From an uncultured Aliarcobacter sp. (lineage in GTDB: Bacteria; Campylobacterota; Campylobacteria; Campylobacterales; Arcobacteraceae), in the NCBI GenBank assembly GCA_947629065.1, contig CANRCH010000020.1, forward strand, positions 1 through 16,921: DNA of 16,921 bases. The letters run 5' to 3'. The translations under genes were made by a program, and so were the position numbers. The notes beneath the pieces were generated by a model. It made no database searches, had not been told where the DNA came from, and was given only the letters and a program-made list of their open reading frames with translations. This document shows positions 6,805 through 14,412 of this stretch, one piece after another; positions within the stretch are counted from its first letter, which is position 1; every line of letters begins with the position of its first letter.

Positions 6805-9201
6805 ATGGCAAACACTTATGATTACGAAAATCTAAAGCTTTTTTATATTGGTAAACAAAAAAAAGATGGAAACTCTATTCCACTTGTTTATCAAAACAAA
6901 GATTTACTAACACACGCAGCAATTATTGGAATGACAGGAAGCGGTAAAACAGGACTTGGAATAACTTTGCTTGAAGAAGCTGCTATTGATAATATTCCAT
7001 CAATTATTATTGACCCAAAAGGTGATATGACAAACCTACTTCTTAATTTCCCAAATATGCAAAAAGAGGATTTTATTCCTTGGATAGAGGAACAAGAAGC
7101 TATAAATAATGGTATGAGTATTGAAGATTTTGCACAAAACAGGGCTGATTTATGGAAAAAAGGACTTGAAAAAGATTTTCAAGATTTACAAAGAGTTGAA
7201 AAGCTAAAAAACAGTGCTGATTTTACAATATACACGCCTGGTAGTGATGCTGGGATTCAAGTATCAATTTTAAGTTCATTTAAAGCACCAAGTATTGAAG
7301 TTTTGGAAGATAATGAGCTTCTAAGTTCACTTATTTCTTCAACTGTTGCATCTATTTTAGCTTTAATTGAAGAGAAAAATGACTCAAATTCAAAAGAGTC
7401 AATCTTACTAAGTTCTATTTTTATGCACAACTTTAAAGAGCAAAAAGATTTAAGCTTAGAGGAGTTAATAAACCAAATAGTAACTCCACCTTTTTCAAAA
7501 GTTGGTGTTTTTGATTTGGATACATTTTTTGCACAAAGCCAAAGGCTACAACTAGCCTTAAAACTAAATGCAATTATAGCAAATCCAGCTTTTTCTACTT
7601 GGATAGAGGGAGAGCCACTAAATATATCAAATATGCTTTATGATGAACAAGGAAAAGCAAAAGTAAATATATTTTCAATTGCACACTTAAATGACTCGCA
7701 AAGAATGTTTTTTGTGACAATTTTACTAAATGAGCTTTTAGCTTGGATGAGAAGACAAGAAGGAACTACATCTTTAAAAGCCCTACTTTATATGGATGAG
7801 ATTTTTGGATATTTTCCACCACTTGGCAATCCACCATCAAAACAACCAATGCTTACACTTCTAAAACAAGCAAGAAGTTTTGGAATTGGAATTGTATTAT
7901 CTACTCAAAACCCTGTGGATATTGATTATAAAGGTTTAGCAAATATTGGAACTTGGTTTATAGGAAGACTTCATACAAAACAAGATGTTGAAAAAGTGAT
8001 TGATGGATTAAGTAGTGCAAGTGAAAATGGTTTAAATAAAGCAGAACTATCAAATCTACTTACAAATCTAGAGAAAAGAAATTTTGTTTTAAGCAATGTA
8101 AATGATGATGGAATTGAAGTTTTTGAGACTAGATGGGCATTATCATATCTAAAAGGTCCTATTCCAAAAGATGGAATTAAAAAGCTAATGAATGAGAAAA
8201 AAGAGGTAAAAAAACTTCTTAATCAACTAATTGCACAAAGAAATCCGCAACAAAACTCACAAGAGCATATAATTGATGTAAAAAAAGGTATTTCAAAACC
8301 AATAATTATGAGTAAAATAGATGAAGTTTACTCTTATGTTTCAGAAAATAGCAACTACTATTTACAACCATATTTACTATGTTCTTCAAATGTAAGATTT
8401 GTAAATGCAAGTAAAGGTATAGATCAAGAGGAGTTTGTAACTTATAAATACTACTTAAATGAAGAGATGAAAAATCTAAGTTTTGATGAGTTTGAGGAGT
8501 TTTTTGAAGATGGTATAGATACAAAGTTTGACTCCAAAGAGAAAGCAAACAGTAGTTATTTTGAAATTCCAAACTTTATAAAAAACGATAGAGATTTAAA
8601 AACTATTGAGAAAGATTTTGCAGATTTTTTATATAGAAACTCTAAATTTACAATTTTTTCAAATAATGAATTAAAACTAAGTTCAAAACAGCACGAAAGC
8701 CTAAGTGATTTTAGAATTAGATTAAAAGATAGATTAAACGAAAAAATAGATGAAGAGATAGAGAAACTTAAAATTAAATTCCAAAAAGAGAATGACAGTT
8801 TAAACATAAAATTATCAAAACTTTATGAAAGACTTGAAAACGAACAAGCAAAAGCAAAGGCAAAAACAACAGAAACTATTATAAATATTGGAACCTCACT
8901 TCTTGGTGCATTTTTTGGTGGAAGTAGAAGTTCAACTGCCTCAACAATAGGAAAAGTAGCAGCTAGTGCTAAAAATGCAAATAAACTTGTAGGTGGAAGT
9001 AGCAGTGCTAAAATTATAGAAAATGATATAAATATAGCAAATGAACAGCTACAAAAACTTCAAGAAAATCTAGAAGCTGAAGTAGCTAAAATAAAAGATG
9101 CTTACGATTTAGCAAACTGTAAGATTGAAGAAACATATATAAATCCAAGAAGAACTGATATTTACAATACAAAACTAGAACTTCTTTGGCAAGAACAGTA
9201 A
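6805..9201 (+). CDS. HerA/FtsK-superfamily DNA-translocase-like ATPase
   Basis: A 798-residue P-loop ATPase. The N-terminal half carries Walker A GMTGSGKTG (42-50, Lys48) followed by IIIDPKGD (the HerA/VirD4-type strand after the P-loop), Walker B LLYMDEIFGYFPP (Asp331-Glu332), the sensor segment IGIVLSTQNPVD, and NIGTWFIGRL, typical of HerA-like translocases and VirD4-like pumps. The middle region (about 440-620) is not recognised. The C-terminal part is a coiled coil (about 633-690), a glycine/serine-rich hydrophobic stretch (about 693-731, including LLGAFFGGS) and a second coiled coil (about 735-785), which could fold as a long hairpin. There is no signal peptide or clear membrane anchor. 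HerA proteins usually work with a NurA nuclease in DNA end processing, but none is adjacent, so the partner and substrate are unknown. It is transcribed alone from its own promoter. Confidence 0.8.
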   Translation: MANTYDYENLKLFYIGKQKKDGNSIPLVYQNKDLLTHAAIIGMTGSGKTGLGITLLEEAAIDNIPSIIIDPKGDMTNLLLNFPNMQKEDFIPWIEEQEAINNGMSIEDFAQNRADLWKKGLEKDFQDLQRVEKLKNSADFTIYTPGSDAGIQVSILSSFKAPSIEVLEDNELLSSLISSTVASILALIEEKNDSNSKESILLSSIFMHNFKEQKDLSLEELINQIVTPPFSKVGVFDLDTFFAQSQRLQLALKLNAIIANPAFSTWIEGEPLNISNMLYDEQGKAKVNIFSIAHLNDSQRMFFVTILLNELLAWMRRQEGTTSLKALLYMDEIFGYFPPLGNPPSKQPMLTLLKQARSFGIGIVLSTQNPVDIDYKGLANIGTWFIGRLHTKQDVEKVIDGLSSASENGLNKAELSNLLTNLEKRNFVLSNVNDDGIEVFETRWALSYLKGPIPKDGIKKLMNEKKEVKKLLNQLIAQRNPQQNSQEHIIDVKKGISKPIIMSKIDEVYSYVSENSNYYLQPYLLCSSNVRFVNASKGIDQEEFVTYKYYLNEEMKNLSFDEFEEFFEDGIDTKFDSKEKANSSYFEIPNFIKNDRDLKTIEKDFADFLYRNSKFTIFSNNELKLSSKQHESLSDFRIRLKDRLNEKIDEEIEKLKIKFQKENDSLNIKLSKLYERLENEQAKAKAKTTETIINIGTSLLGAFFGGSRSSTASTIGKVAASAKNANKLVGGSSSAKIIENDINIANEQLQKLQENLEAEVAKIKDAYDLANCKIEETYINPRRTDIYNTKLELLWQEQ

Positions 9202-9227
9202 GAAATAGAGTTTTAAAACTCTATTTC
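9202..9227. terminator. 26-bp perfect palindrome, bidirectional terminator between convergent genes
   Basis: The sequence from 9202 to 9227 is a perfect inverted repeat (arms GAAATAGAGTTTT and AAAACTCTATTTC) starting one base after the ATPase stop codon and extending into the last codons of the convergent amidase gene. On the plus strand it is followed by CATACCTTTTTT. It could stop transcription from both sides; the all-A/T centre makes the hairpin moderate in strength. Confidence 0.65.
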
Positions 9228-9809
9228 ATACCTTTTTTCAAAATCAGGATTTTGTAGAATACTATTTATACTTATTCCTTTTTTCCCATAAAAATCGTAT
9301 AAATAACTATATATTGCTTTGTCGTTAAGTTTTAAAAAAACTTCATTTATAAACTCTGTACAATATAGATTTTCATTTTCCAAGCTAAAATCAAAATCAA
9401 ATTTTGGTTTATTTTTAATAAACTCATCTAAAATCTCTTTTAGTTTAGTTTCATTTATCTCATCTTTAAATCTATAAACAGCTATTTTCTCAGCCCCCGT
9501 TACAAAATCTGCAACACTTTGTATTTTCAAATCATCTTCATCTTCTGTTGCTTCAAGATGATATAGTTTTACATCATCTTCAATATTTAGTGCAATTGCA
9601 AGATGAGAGTAAGCCGATTCATCTATTTTTGAAAACATTTGGCTAATAATGCTGTTCTCTTTTCTAAAAACCAAATCGCCACTTTTTATCTCTACTTGCT
9701 CTTTTATTTTTGGAAGTGAAAGCTGTTCTTTACTTTTGTTTATAAAGTCCATTGCGTAAAAAGATGCAAAAAATAGTAAAAAAATTAAAACTAATGCTCT
9801 TATTTTCAT
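9213..9809 (-). CDS. YiiX/YebB-like permuted papain-fold amidase or peptidase, exported
   Basis: A 198-residue protein with an N-terminal hydrophobic segment (about 4-19, after MKIR) that acts as signal peptide or membrane anchor. The rest matches the circularly permuted NlpC/P60 (YiiX-type, PF05708) pattern: GDLVFR (44-49), a catalytic His in YSHLAIAL (H69), HLEA with a third polar residue (E86) and the catalytic Cys in LYCTEFINEVF (C150). Such enzymes cut amide or acyl bonds; substrates in the family range from peptidoglycan peptides to lipid-linked groups, so the target is not known here. Its ATG overlaps the stop of the upstream lipoprotein gene by one base (TAATG), which implies translational coupling. 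The C-terminal codons are built from the shared terminator palindrome. A periplasmic, inner-membrane-tethered enzyme is the likeliest picture. Confidence 0.75.
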   Translation of the reverse strand: MKIRALVLIFLLFFASFYAMDFINKSKEQLSLPKIKEQVEIKSGDLVFRKENSIISQMFSKIDESAYSHLAIALNIEDDVKLYHLEATEDEDDLKIQSVADFVTGAEKIAVYRFKDEINETKLKEILDEFIKNKPKFDFDFSLENENLYCTEFINEVFLKLNDKAIYSYLYDFYGKKGISINSILQNPDFEKRYEIEF

Positions 9810-10216
9810 TATTTTTTAATATTTATTTTCCAGTTTTTTTCATCTTTAATTAAATCAAAGTTTGCTTTTTTTATATTTCCATCTTTATGAATCTCTTCCA
9901 CGTTTACAAGTGCTTTTCCATCATTTTCTTCAACATTTGTGATTTTATACTCTTTTAAATTTTCAAAACTTCTTTTCATACAATCACTTAACTCTTTTTC
10001 ATTTTTTAAATCTTTATCAAAACACATCATTGCAAAACTAAGATTCATCAAACTTTGAGTTGTAGGAGTTGTATATTTATGATATGTTGCTACATCCCCT
10101 TTTTTTAGTGCTTCATAAAAGTTTGTTGTTGCATCTTTTGGGCTTTCTCCTCCACAAGCAACAATCACAAGAGAAAGTGCAAAAGCAAACACACTATTTT
10201 TTACTATATTTTTCAT
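9809..10216 (-). CDS. DUF4878-type lipoprotein
   Basis: A 135-residue protein with a type II signal peptide: a positive start (MKNIVKNS), hydrophobic core and lipobox VIVAC with C21 as the lipidated residue, followed by GGESPKDA. The mature part (about 25-133) has the layout of DUF4878/NTF2-like lipoproteins: a first helix ATTNFYEALKKGDVATYHKY, a middle helix and a C-terminal three-strand sheet ending in the Trp-containing NWKINIKK. Two further Cys (in MMCFDKDL and SDCMKRSF) could pair in the periplasm. The function of this domain is unknown; it may bind a small ligand or act as a partner of the exported amidase encoded downstream, with which it overlaps by one base. A good ribosome site (AAGGA) precedes the ATG. 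Confidence 0.78.
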   Translation of the reverse strand: MKNIVKNSVFAFALSLVIVACGGESPKDATTNFYEALKKGDVATYHKYTTPTTQSLMNLSFAMMCFDKDLKNEKELSDCMKRSFENLKEYKITNVEENDGKALVNVEEIHKDGNIKKANFDLIKDEKNWKINIKK

Positions 10217-10308
10217 TTTTTTCCTTAATTTTGTTTAGTAAAAGAGATGTTATCTAAAACTTACTTATTTATTTTCTTTTAAAAAGTGATTTTTAATTAT
10301 TTTTTCGC

Positions 10309-10314
10309 TATTTT
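10309..10314 (+). promoter_or_regulatory. Possible -10 box for the L,D-transpeptidase gene
   Basis: TTTTTCGCTATTTT resembles the group's TTTTGCTATAAT -10 region, with TATTTT as the hexamer, about 42 bp upstream of the likely start. It is the best candidate in the 10217-10355 divergent gap but is not a perfect match. Confidence 0.4.
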
Positions 10315-10342
10315 AAAACTTTTAATTACATTAAATAATCTT

Positions 10343-10347
10343 GGGAG
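10343..10347 (+). promoter_or_regulatory. Ribosome binding site that decides the transpeptidase start
   Basis: GGGAG at 10343-10347 is the only good Shine-Dalgarno match here. It lies 8 bases before the TTG at 10356 but only 2 bases before the ATG at 10350, and it overlaps the more distal TTG at 10341. Spacing therefore favours TTG at 10356, although codon frequency favours ATG. Confidence 0.55.
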
Positions 10348-10355
10348 AGATGATA

Positions 10356-12116
10356 TTGCGGAAAAAACTCTTTTTTATATTTACTATTTTAAATAGTTAT
10401 ATATTTGCACAAAATATAGATTTTGAAGATTTTAAAAACAATCTAAAATCTAGTTTCACAAAAAAACAAGCTACTTTTTTAATAAATAGCAACAGTTTAA
10501 AAAACTACTACTCTAAAAATGATTTTTCAAGCTATTGGATAGATGAAAATGGAGTAAAATCATTTGCAAATGATTTTATAAATATTGTAAAAAATGACCC
10601 TGTTTATAAAAACAAAACAGATTCTATGTTTAAATTAAATCTACTTGAAAGTATGATTTTATCATTAGATGAAAATAGTGCTGATTTTGATTTGAATTTA
10701 CTAAAAATAGAGCTATTTTTAACAGAAATTTATGATAGATATTCATATTATTTAACAAATAGCACTATAAACTGGAAAAGTTTTCAAGAAAAACTAAAAG
10801 AGAAAAAAGATCTTCACGATATAAATGCACAATGGGAAAAAAGAGCTTTAAATATTGATAGATTTGAAGTTTTAAAAAATGCAAGTAGTGAAAATTCAAC
10901 TGATATTTTAAAACAAACTCTTGATACAAACTACAAAAACCACGAAAAACTAGCCATTATTATAGAAGTGCTAGAAGAGTTAGCACAAAATGGTGATTAT
11001 ATAAAACTTCCTAAATTTAAAACTCTAAGAGTTGGTGATAATAGTGAAAATGTAAGATTCTTAAGACAAAGACTAGCACAAAGTGAAAATATTAGTGAAT
11101 CTTGCGATAACGATATTGTGCTAATTAACAATCAAACAGATATTACAAATAATATCTCTACAATTGAAAATGAAAATTTAGATTCACAAGAAGATATTAG
11201 TCCAAAAATTATTGCTTGTGAAGAGAATTTTGGAGATGATTTAGATGAAGCTGTAAAAAGTTTCCAAAGAAAACATGGGCTTTTAGATGATGGAATTGTA
11301 GGTCCTTCAACTCAAGCTTTTTTAAATAAAAGTGCAAAAGAGAAAATTGCACAAATTAGATTAAATATTGAAAGAATGCGAACTCTACCAAGAGATTTTG
11401 GAAATGAATATATTGTTATAAATATTCCAGAGTTTAATCTAAAAATGTATGAAAACAACACAAAAAAACTTGATATGAGCGTAATTGTAGGAGAGGTAAA
11501 ACACCCTACTCCAATTTTCTCTGATTCTATGTCTTATGTTGTTTTAAACCCTACTTGGAATATCCCAAAAAGTATTGTAAAAAAAGAGCTTGTTCCAAAA
11601 CTTTTAAAAGACCCTAGCTATCTTGAATCTCAAGGAATAGATATCTACACAGGTTGGGATAGAGATGATATGAAACTAGACACAAAAGATATTATAGACT
11701 CTTTGATTTTGGAAGAAGGTGATGGTTTAGAAAACTTTAGAGTTTCACAAACTCCTGGAAGTAAAAATCCACTTGGAAAAATGAAGTTTATGTTTCCAAA
11801 TAAACACGCTGTTTATCTACACGATACTCCAAACAAATATCTATTTAAAAATGCAAGAAGAGCTTACTCTCATGGTTGTGTAAGACTATCTGAACCAAAT
11901 AAACTTTTAGAAATTTTAGGAAATGAGAACAAAAATCTTGAAAGCACAAAAGTTGTTGAAATTTTAGAAGATAGTAAAGAGAAAGCTTTAAATCTAAACA
12001 AAAAAGTTCCAATTCACTTAATATATCTTACCTCTTGGGTAGATGAAGATGATGTTTTACAGTTTAGAGAAGATATTTATGGATATGATAAGCTTCAAAA
12101 AGAGTTAATTTATTAA
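10356..12116 (+). CDS. L,D-transpeptidase, YcbB/LdtD type, with peptidoglycan-binding domain
   Basis: An exported cell-wall enzyme of 586 residues (588 if the ATG at 10350 is used). The N-terminus MRKKLFFIFTILNSYIFAQ is a signal peptide, probably cut after Ala18. Then follow a helical scaffold (about 20-215), a PG_binding_1-like domain (about 220-325: LRVGDNSENVRFLRQRL ... AVKSFQRKHGLLDDGIVG) and the YkuD catalytic domain (about 350-520) with the motif YSHGCVRLSEP, in which Cys508 is the nucleophile. The order and the NPTWNIPKSI segment are those of YcbB-type enzymes, which make 3-3 peptide crosslinks or attach proteins to peptidoglycan. The peptidoglycan-binding domain carries an Asn/Asp/Glu-rich insertion flanked by C250 and C288. 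The gene stands alone, divergent from the lipoprotein/amidase pair, and ends in a strong terminator. Confidence 0.92.
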   Translation: MRKKLFFIFTILNSYIFAQNIDFEDFKNNLKSSFTKKQATFLINSNSLKNYYSKNDFSSYWIDENGVKSFANDFINIVKNDPVYKNKTDSMFKLNLLESMILSLDENSADFDLNLLKIELFLTEIYDRYSYYLTNSTINWKSFQEKLKEKKDLHDINAQWEKRALNIDRFEVLKNASSENSTDILKQTLDTNYKNHEKLAIIIEVLEELAQNGDYIKLPKFKTLRVGDNSENVRFLRQRLAQSENISESCDNDIVLINNQTDITNNISTIENENLDSQEDISPKIIACEENFGDDLDEAVKSFQRKHGLLDDGIVGPSTQAFLNKSAKEKIAQIRLNIERMRTLPRDFGNEYIVINIPEFNLKMYENNTKKLDMSVIVGEVKHPTPIFSDSMSYVVLNPTWNIPKSIVKKELVPKLLKDPSYLESQGIDIYTGWDRDDMKLDTKDIIDSLILEEGDGLENFRVSQTPGSKNPLGKMKFMFPNKHAVYLHDTPNKYLFKNARRAYSHGCVRLSEPNKLLEILGNENKNLESTKVVEILEDSKEKALNLNKKVPIHLIYLTSWVDEDDVLQFREDIYGYDKLQKELIY

Positions 12117-12125
12117 CTCTTTTTT
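12097..12125. terminator. Bidirectional terminator between the transpeptidase and CNNM genes
   Basis: AAAAAGAGTTAA (12097-12108), loop TTTA and TTAACTCTTTTT (12113-12124) form a perfect 12-bp stem flanked by an A-run on one side and a T-run on the other, the standard layout for a terminator that works on both strands. It covers the end of the transpeptidase gene and lies just beyond the stop of the convergent gene. Confidence 0.8.
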
Positions 12126-12132
12126 CATATTT

Positions 12133-13171
12133 TTATAGTTTTTCTAGTTCAAACACTCTATTTTTTGCAACTTCTTGCATATCTTCGTGTTCATCTTTTT
12201 CATCAACAATCTCAACACCTAATAAAGTCTCAATAGCATCTTCAAGCGTTACAACTCCACTTGTTTGACCATATTTATCTTCTACTATAAAAAGATGTGT
12301 TTTTTCACTTATAAACTTATCAAGCAGACTTGAAACTGGTAAAGTTCTATCAACTCTTTTTGCTTTTGTCATAATTGAAGAGATTAAAGTACTATCTTTA
12401 TCTTCCACACCCTCTTCCAAAATTGTTTGGCTTAAAACAACACCCACGATATTATCTATACTATCTTTATAAACAGGGATTCTTGAAAATGTATAAGTAT
12501 TATCATCTTCAATAGCCTCTTCTACCGTTGTATTTTCATTAAGAGCAAAAACAACACTTCTTGGAGTCATAATCTCTTCTGTTTTTATATTTTGAAGTTT
12601 AAATAGATTTGATATTAAACTACTCTCATTTGAGTGAACAGTTCCTTCTTTTTCTCCAAGATTTACCATTGCTATAATCTCATCTTTTGAAAACTCTTCA
12701 CCATTTTTTCTATTTTTTTGCAGATAATTTGTGATAAAAGACCCTATATAAACCAAAGGATAAGTAAGTTTAATCAAAAATGTAATTATATACGCACTTG
12801 GAATTAAAAATCCTCTCCAGTAAATAGCAGCCATAGTTTTTGGAAATATCTCAGCAAAATATAGAAGCAAAATAGTCAAAGCAAAAGCAACAAAAGTTTG
12901 CCACTCCAAACCAAAAACTATTGTCGCTTGAGATCCAACTCCAGCAGCACACATAGTTGTAGCAAAAGTATTTACAGTTAAAATTGAAGCAATAGATTTA
13001 TCAATATTATTTTTAACATTTTTAACCATATTTGCAGTTTTTTTGCTATATCCGCTATTTTCTAAGTTTTCTATATATGATGAAGTGCTTGATAAAAGCG
13101 TAGCTTCAAGTATAGAACACATTGCTGCTAAAAAAAATAGCAAGTAAAAGATAGGTAATTAGTAGAGTCAT
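12133..13171 (-). CDS. CNNM/CBS-domain membrane protein (TlyC/YfjD-like), frameshifted near its start
   Basis: A magnesium/cobalt-type transport or efflux protein of the CNNM (DUF21) family. The membrane domain (about 1-150) contains LCSILEA-like AAMCSILEATLLSS and the conserved AEIFPKTMA, followed by two CBS domains (IMTPRSVVFALNEN...SRIPVYKDSIDNIVGVVL, then IMTKAKRVDRTLPV...GVVTLEDAIETLLG), which bind adenine nucleotides. There is no C-terminal CorC_HlyC domain. The continuous frame begins only at a TTG (13143) that lacks a good ribosome site. The expected ATG is at 13171, overlapping the upstream stop as ATGA, but it is out of frame by one base. Dropping one T from the run of eight at 13130-13137 gives the normal N-terminus MTLLITYLLLAIFLAAMCS and a 345-residue protein. 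The gene may be switched off, read through by slippage, or carry a sequencing error. Confidence 0.85.
13130..13137. repeat. Homopolymer of eight A (T on the coding strand) at the CNNM frameshift
   Basis: The tract lies at codons 12-14 of the reading frame that starts at the coupled ATG. With eight bases the ATG frame runs into TGA soon after (ACT-TGA at about codon 22); with seven it joins the main CNNM frame. Short homopolymers of this size are known sites of slipped-strand mutation and of transcriptional slippage in AT-rich bacteria, and also of sequencing error. Confidence 0.8.
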
Positions 13172-13187
13172 TTTTTGAACTCTACTA
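13160..13187 (-). promoter_or_regulatory. Hairpin at the stop-start junction of the 380-aa and CNNM genes
   Basis: TAGTAGAG and CTCTACTA form a perfect 8-bp stem around a 12-base loop. In the minus-strand mRNA the loop reads TTCAAAAAATGA, so it holds the overlapping start (ATG) and stop (TGA), and the 5' arm carries the only Shine-Dalgarno-like bases (AGAG). A ribosome finishing the upstream gene would open the stem, which would tie CNNM translation to the upstream gene. No T-run follows, so it is unlikely to be a terminator. Confidence 0.5.
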
Positions 13188-14310
13188 TATTTAAATTTTT
13201 TAAAATATGTCTTATATTTTCCACACTTAGTCTATGTTTGTCTTCAAATACTTTATAAAAAAATCTTACTTCAGCATTTGTAAATCCATCTGGTTCTTTC
13301 TCTTTTATAGATATTTCACCATCTTCACAAAGCCTAATTCTTTGAAGTTTTTCATTTGTTTCTTTTGCATAATAAACAATATCAATTTGTGTTTGAGTAA
13401 CTTTTTCCAAAGTTACAATCACTTTTTCCTCTTTTGTAAGATAAGAAAAATCACTAAAAAGTTCTTTAAAATCATCAGAACTCAAAAACCCAATATATAG
13501 TTTTGTATATACATCAAAATATAGTTCCATCTTATTTAAAGAGAAAAATCTCAAATCAACAGCAAATTTTGGATGTTTTCTTGATGTATTTAAAATCCAC
13601 TCTAAAGTTGGAAAATATGGGAACTTCTTATATTTTATACTATAAGCTTCTATAAATTTTGAGCTAGTTGGTGTACTTAAAGTTTGCATATTGTTTTTCA
13701 TCTTTTTTGCAAAAATTATGCTATTTATCAACTCTTCGTTTTCTAAATCTTCAGTTATCCAAACTGTTGCATAAGATGGAAAGTTTCTAACTCCAACAGA
13801 GCCTTTTGTAAGTACAATCAAAGCTTTTATCTCCAAATATGGAAAAATAAGTTTCAATAAAGCATACTTTTTTGCCAATCTTTTGTTTAAACTTGCAGTT
13901 TTTTTAGATGTACTCATCTCCACAAAAAACAAAGAATCTTCTGTAAAAAACAGTGCATCAAACTCACTTATATCTTTATATGCAGATTTATAAACTATTT
14001 GTGAACTTCTATCTATTAAAAGCCCACTTTTTATAAATTTATTCTCCATTTTTTGATATGGACCTTTTAAAACAAAACTCTCTATCTCAGGACTATTTTT
14101 TGCATAATCCAAAAGTAGTTCATAAATAGTATTTTCATAAATCTCACCAACAAAGCTACTATAAGCTGTAATATATGAAATATTATCTTTTGAAACATTA
14201 TTTTTTACAAGTGTTTTTAGTGTTTTATTATCGTAAACATAGTGAAATAGATTCTCTTTTAATTCATCTATTTCTAAATTTTTAATCTTTTTTGTTATTT
14301 TTAAATTCAA
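13168..14310 (-). CDS. Hypothetical protein, 380 aa, with a possible PD-(D/E)XK-like core
   Basis: I do not recognise a named family. The protein is soluble, Lys-rich and without signal peptide or membrane helix. Residues 50-150 resemble the nuclease-like PD-(D/E)XK fold: a helix with GEIYE (55-59), then EFDALFF (116-122, Asp118) and SLFFVEMSTSKK (126-137, Glu131), followed by a long basic helix and the strand IKALIVL. In an active nuclease the last motif would be E-x-K; here it is E-M-S with lysines at 136-137, so the site may be degenerate or use a shifted lysine. The C-terminal 200 residues contain beta-rich segments and no motif I know. It starts behind AAAGAGA and a good promoter, and its stop overlaps the CNNM start by four bases (ATGA). 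The role is unknown; the nuclease link is an inference from a short motif. Confidence 0.75.
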   Translation of the reverse strand: MNLKITKKIKNLEIDELKENLFHYVYDNKTLKTLVKNNVSKDNISYITAYSSFVGEIYENTIYELLLDYAKNSPEIESFVLKGPYQKMENKFIKSGLLIDRSSQIVYKSAYKDISEFDALFFTEDSLFFVEMSTSKKTASLNKRLAKKYALLKLIFPYLEIKALIVLTKGSVGVRNFPSYATVWITEDLENEELINSIIFAKKMKNNMQTLSTPTSSKFIEAYSIKYKKFPYFPTLEWILNTSRKHPKFAVDLRFFSLNKMELYFDVYTKLYIGFLSSDDFKELFSDFSYLTKEEKVIVTLEKVTQTQIDIVYYAKETNEKLQRIRLCEDGEISIKEKEPDGFTNAEVRFFYKVFEDKHRLSVENIRHILKNLNIVEFKK

Positions 14311-14340
14311 ATTTTTCTCTTTTTTTAAAAAATCTATTCA

Positions 14341-14346
14341 ATTATA
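14341..14346 (-). promoter_or_regulatory. -10 box for the 380-aa/CNNM operon
   Basis: The minus strand reads AAAAGTATAATTG, a consensus TATAAT hexamer about 31 bp upstream of the ATG at 14310. It is the only good promoter for both genes of this unit. Confidence 0.6.
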
Positions 14347-14412
14347 CTTTTCTTTATATAAAATATAAGAATTTTTAATGATTTTTCTTCATAAATTACT
14401 TTAAACTCACAT

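Noticed and set aside
4890..9201. dGTPase plus HerA-like ATPase as a phage-defence pair
   Set aside because: The genes are divergent with separate promoters, dgt is coupled to a FlaG-like gene, and the dGTPase looks like the ordinary housekeeping type.
13234..13500. Open frame on the plus strand within the 380-aa gene
   Set aside because: Phe/Lys/Ile-rich shadow translation with no start signals, opposite a longer and coupled gene.
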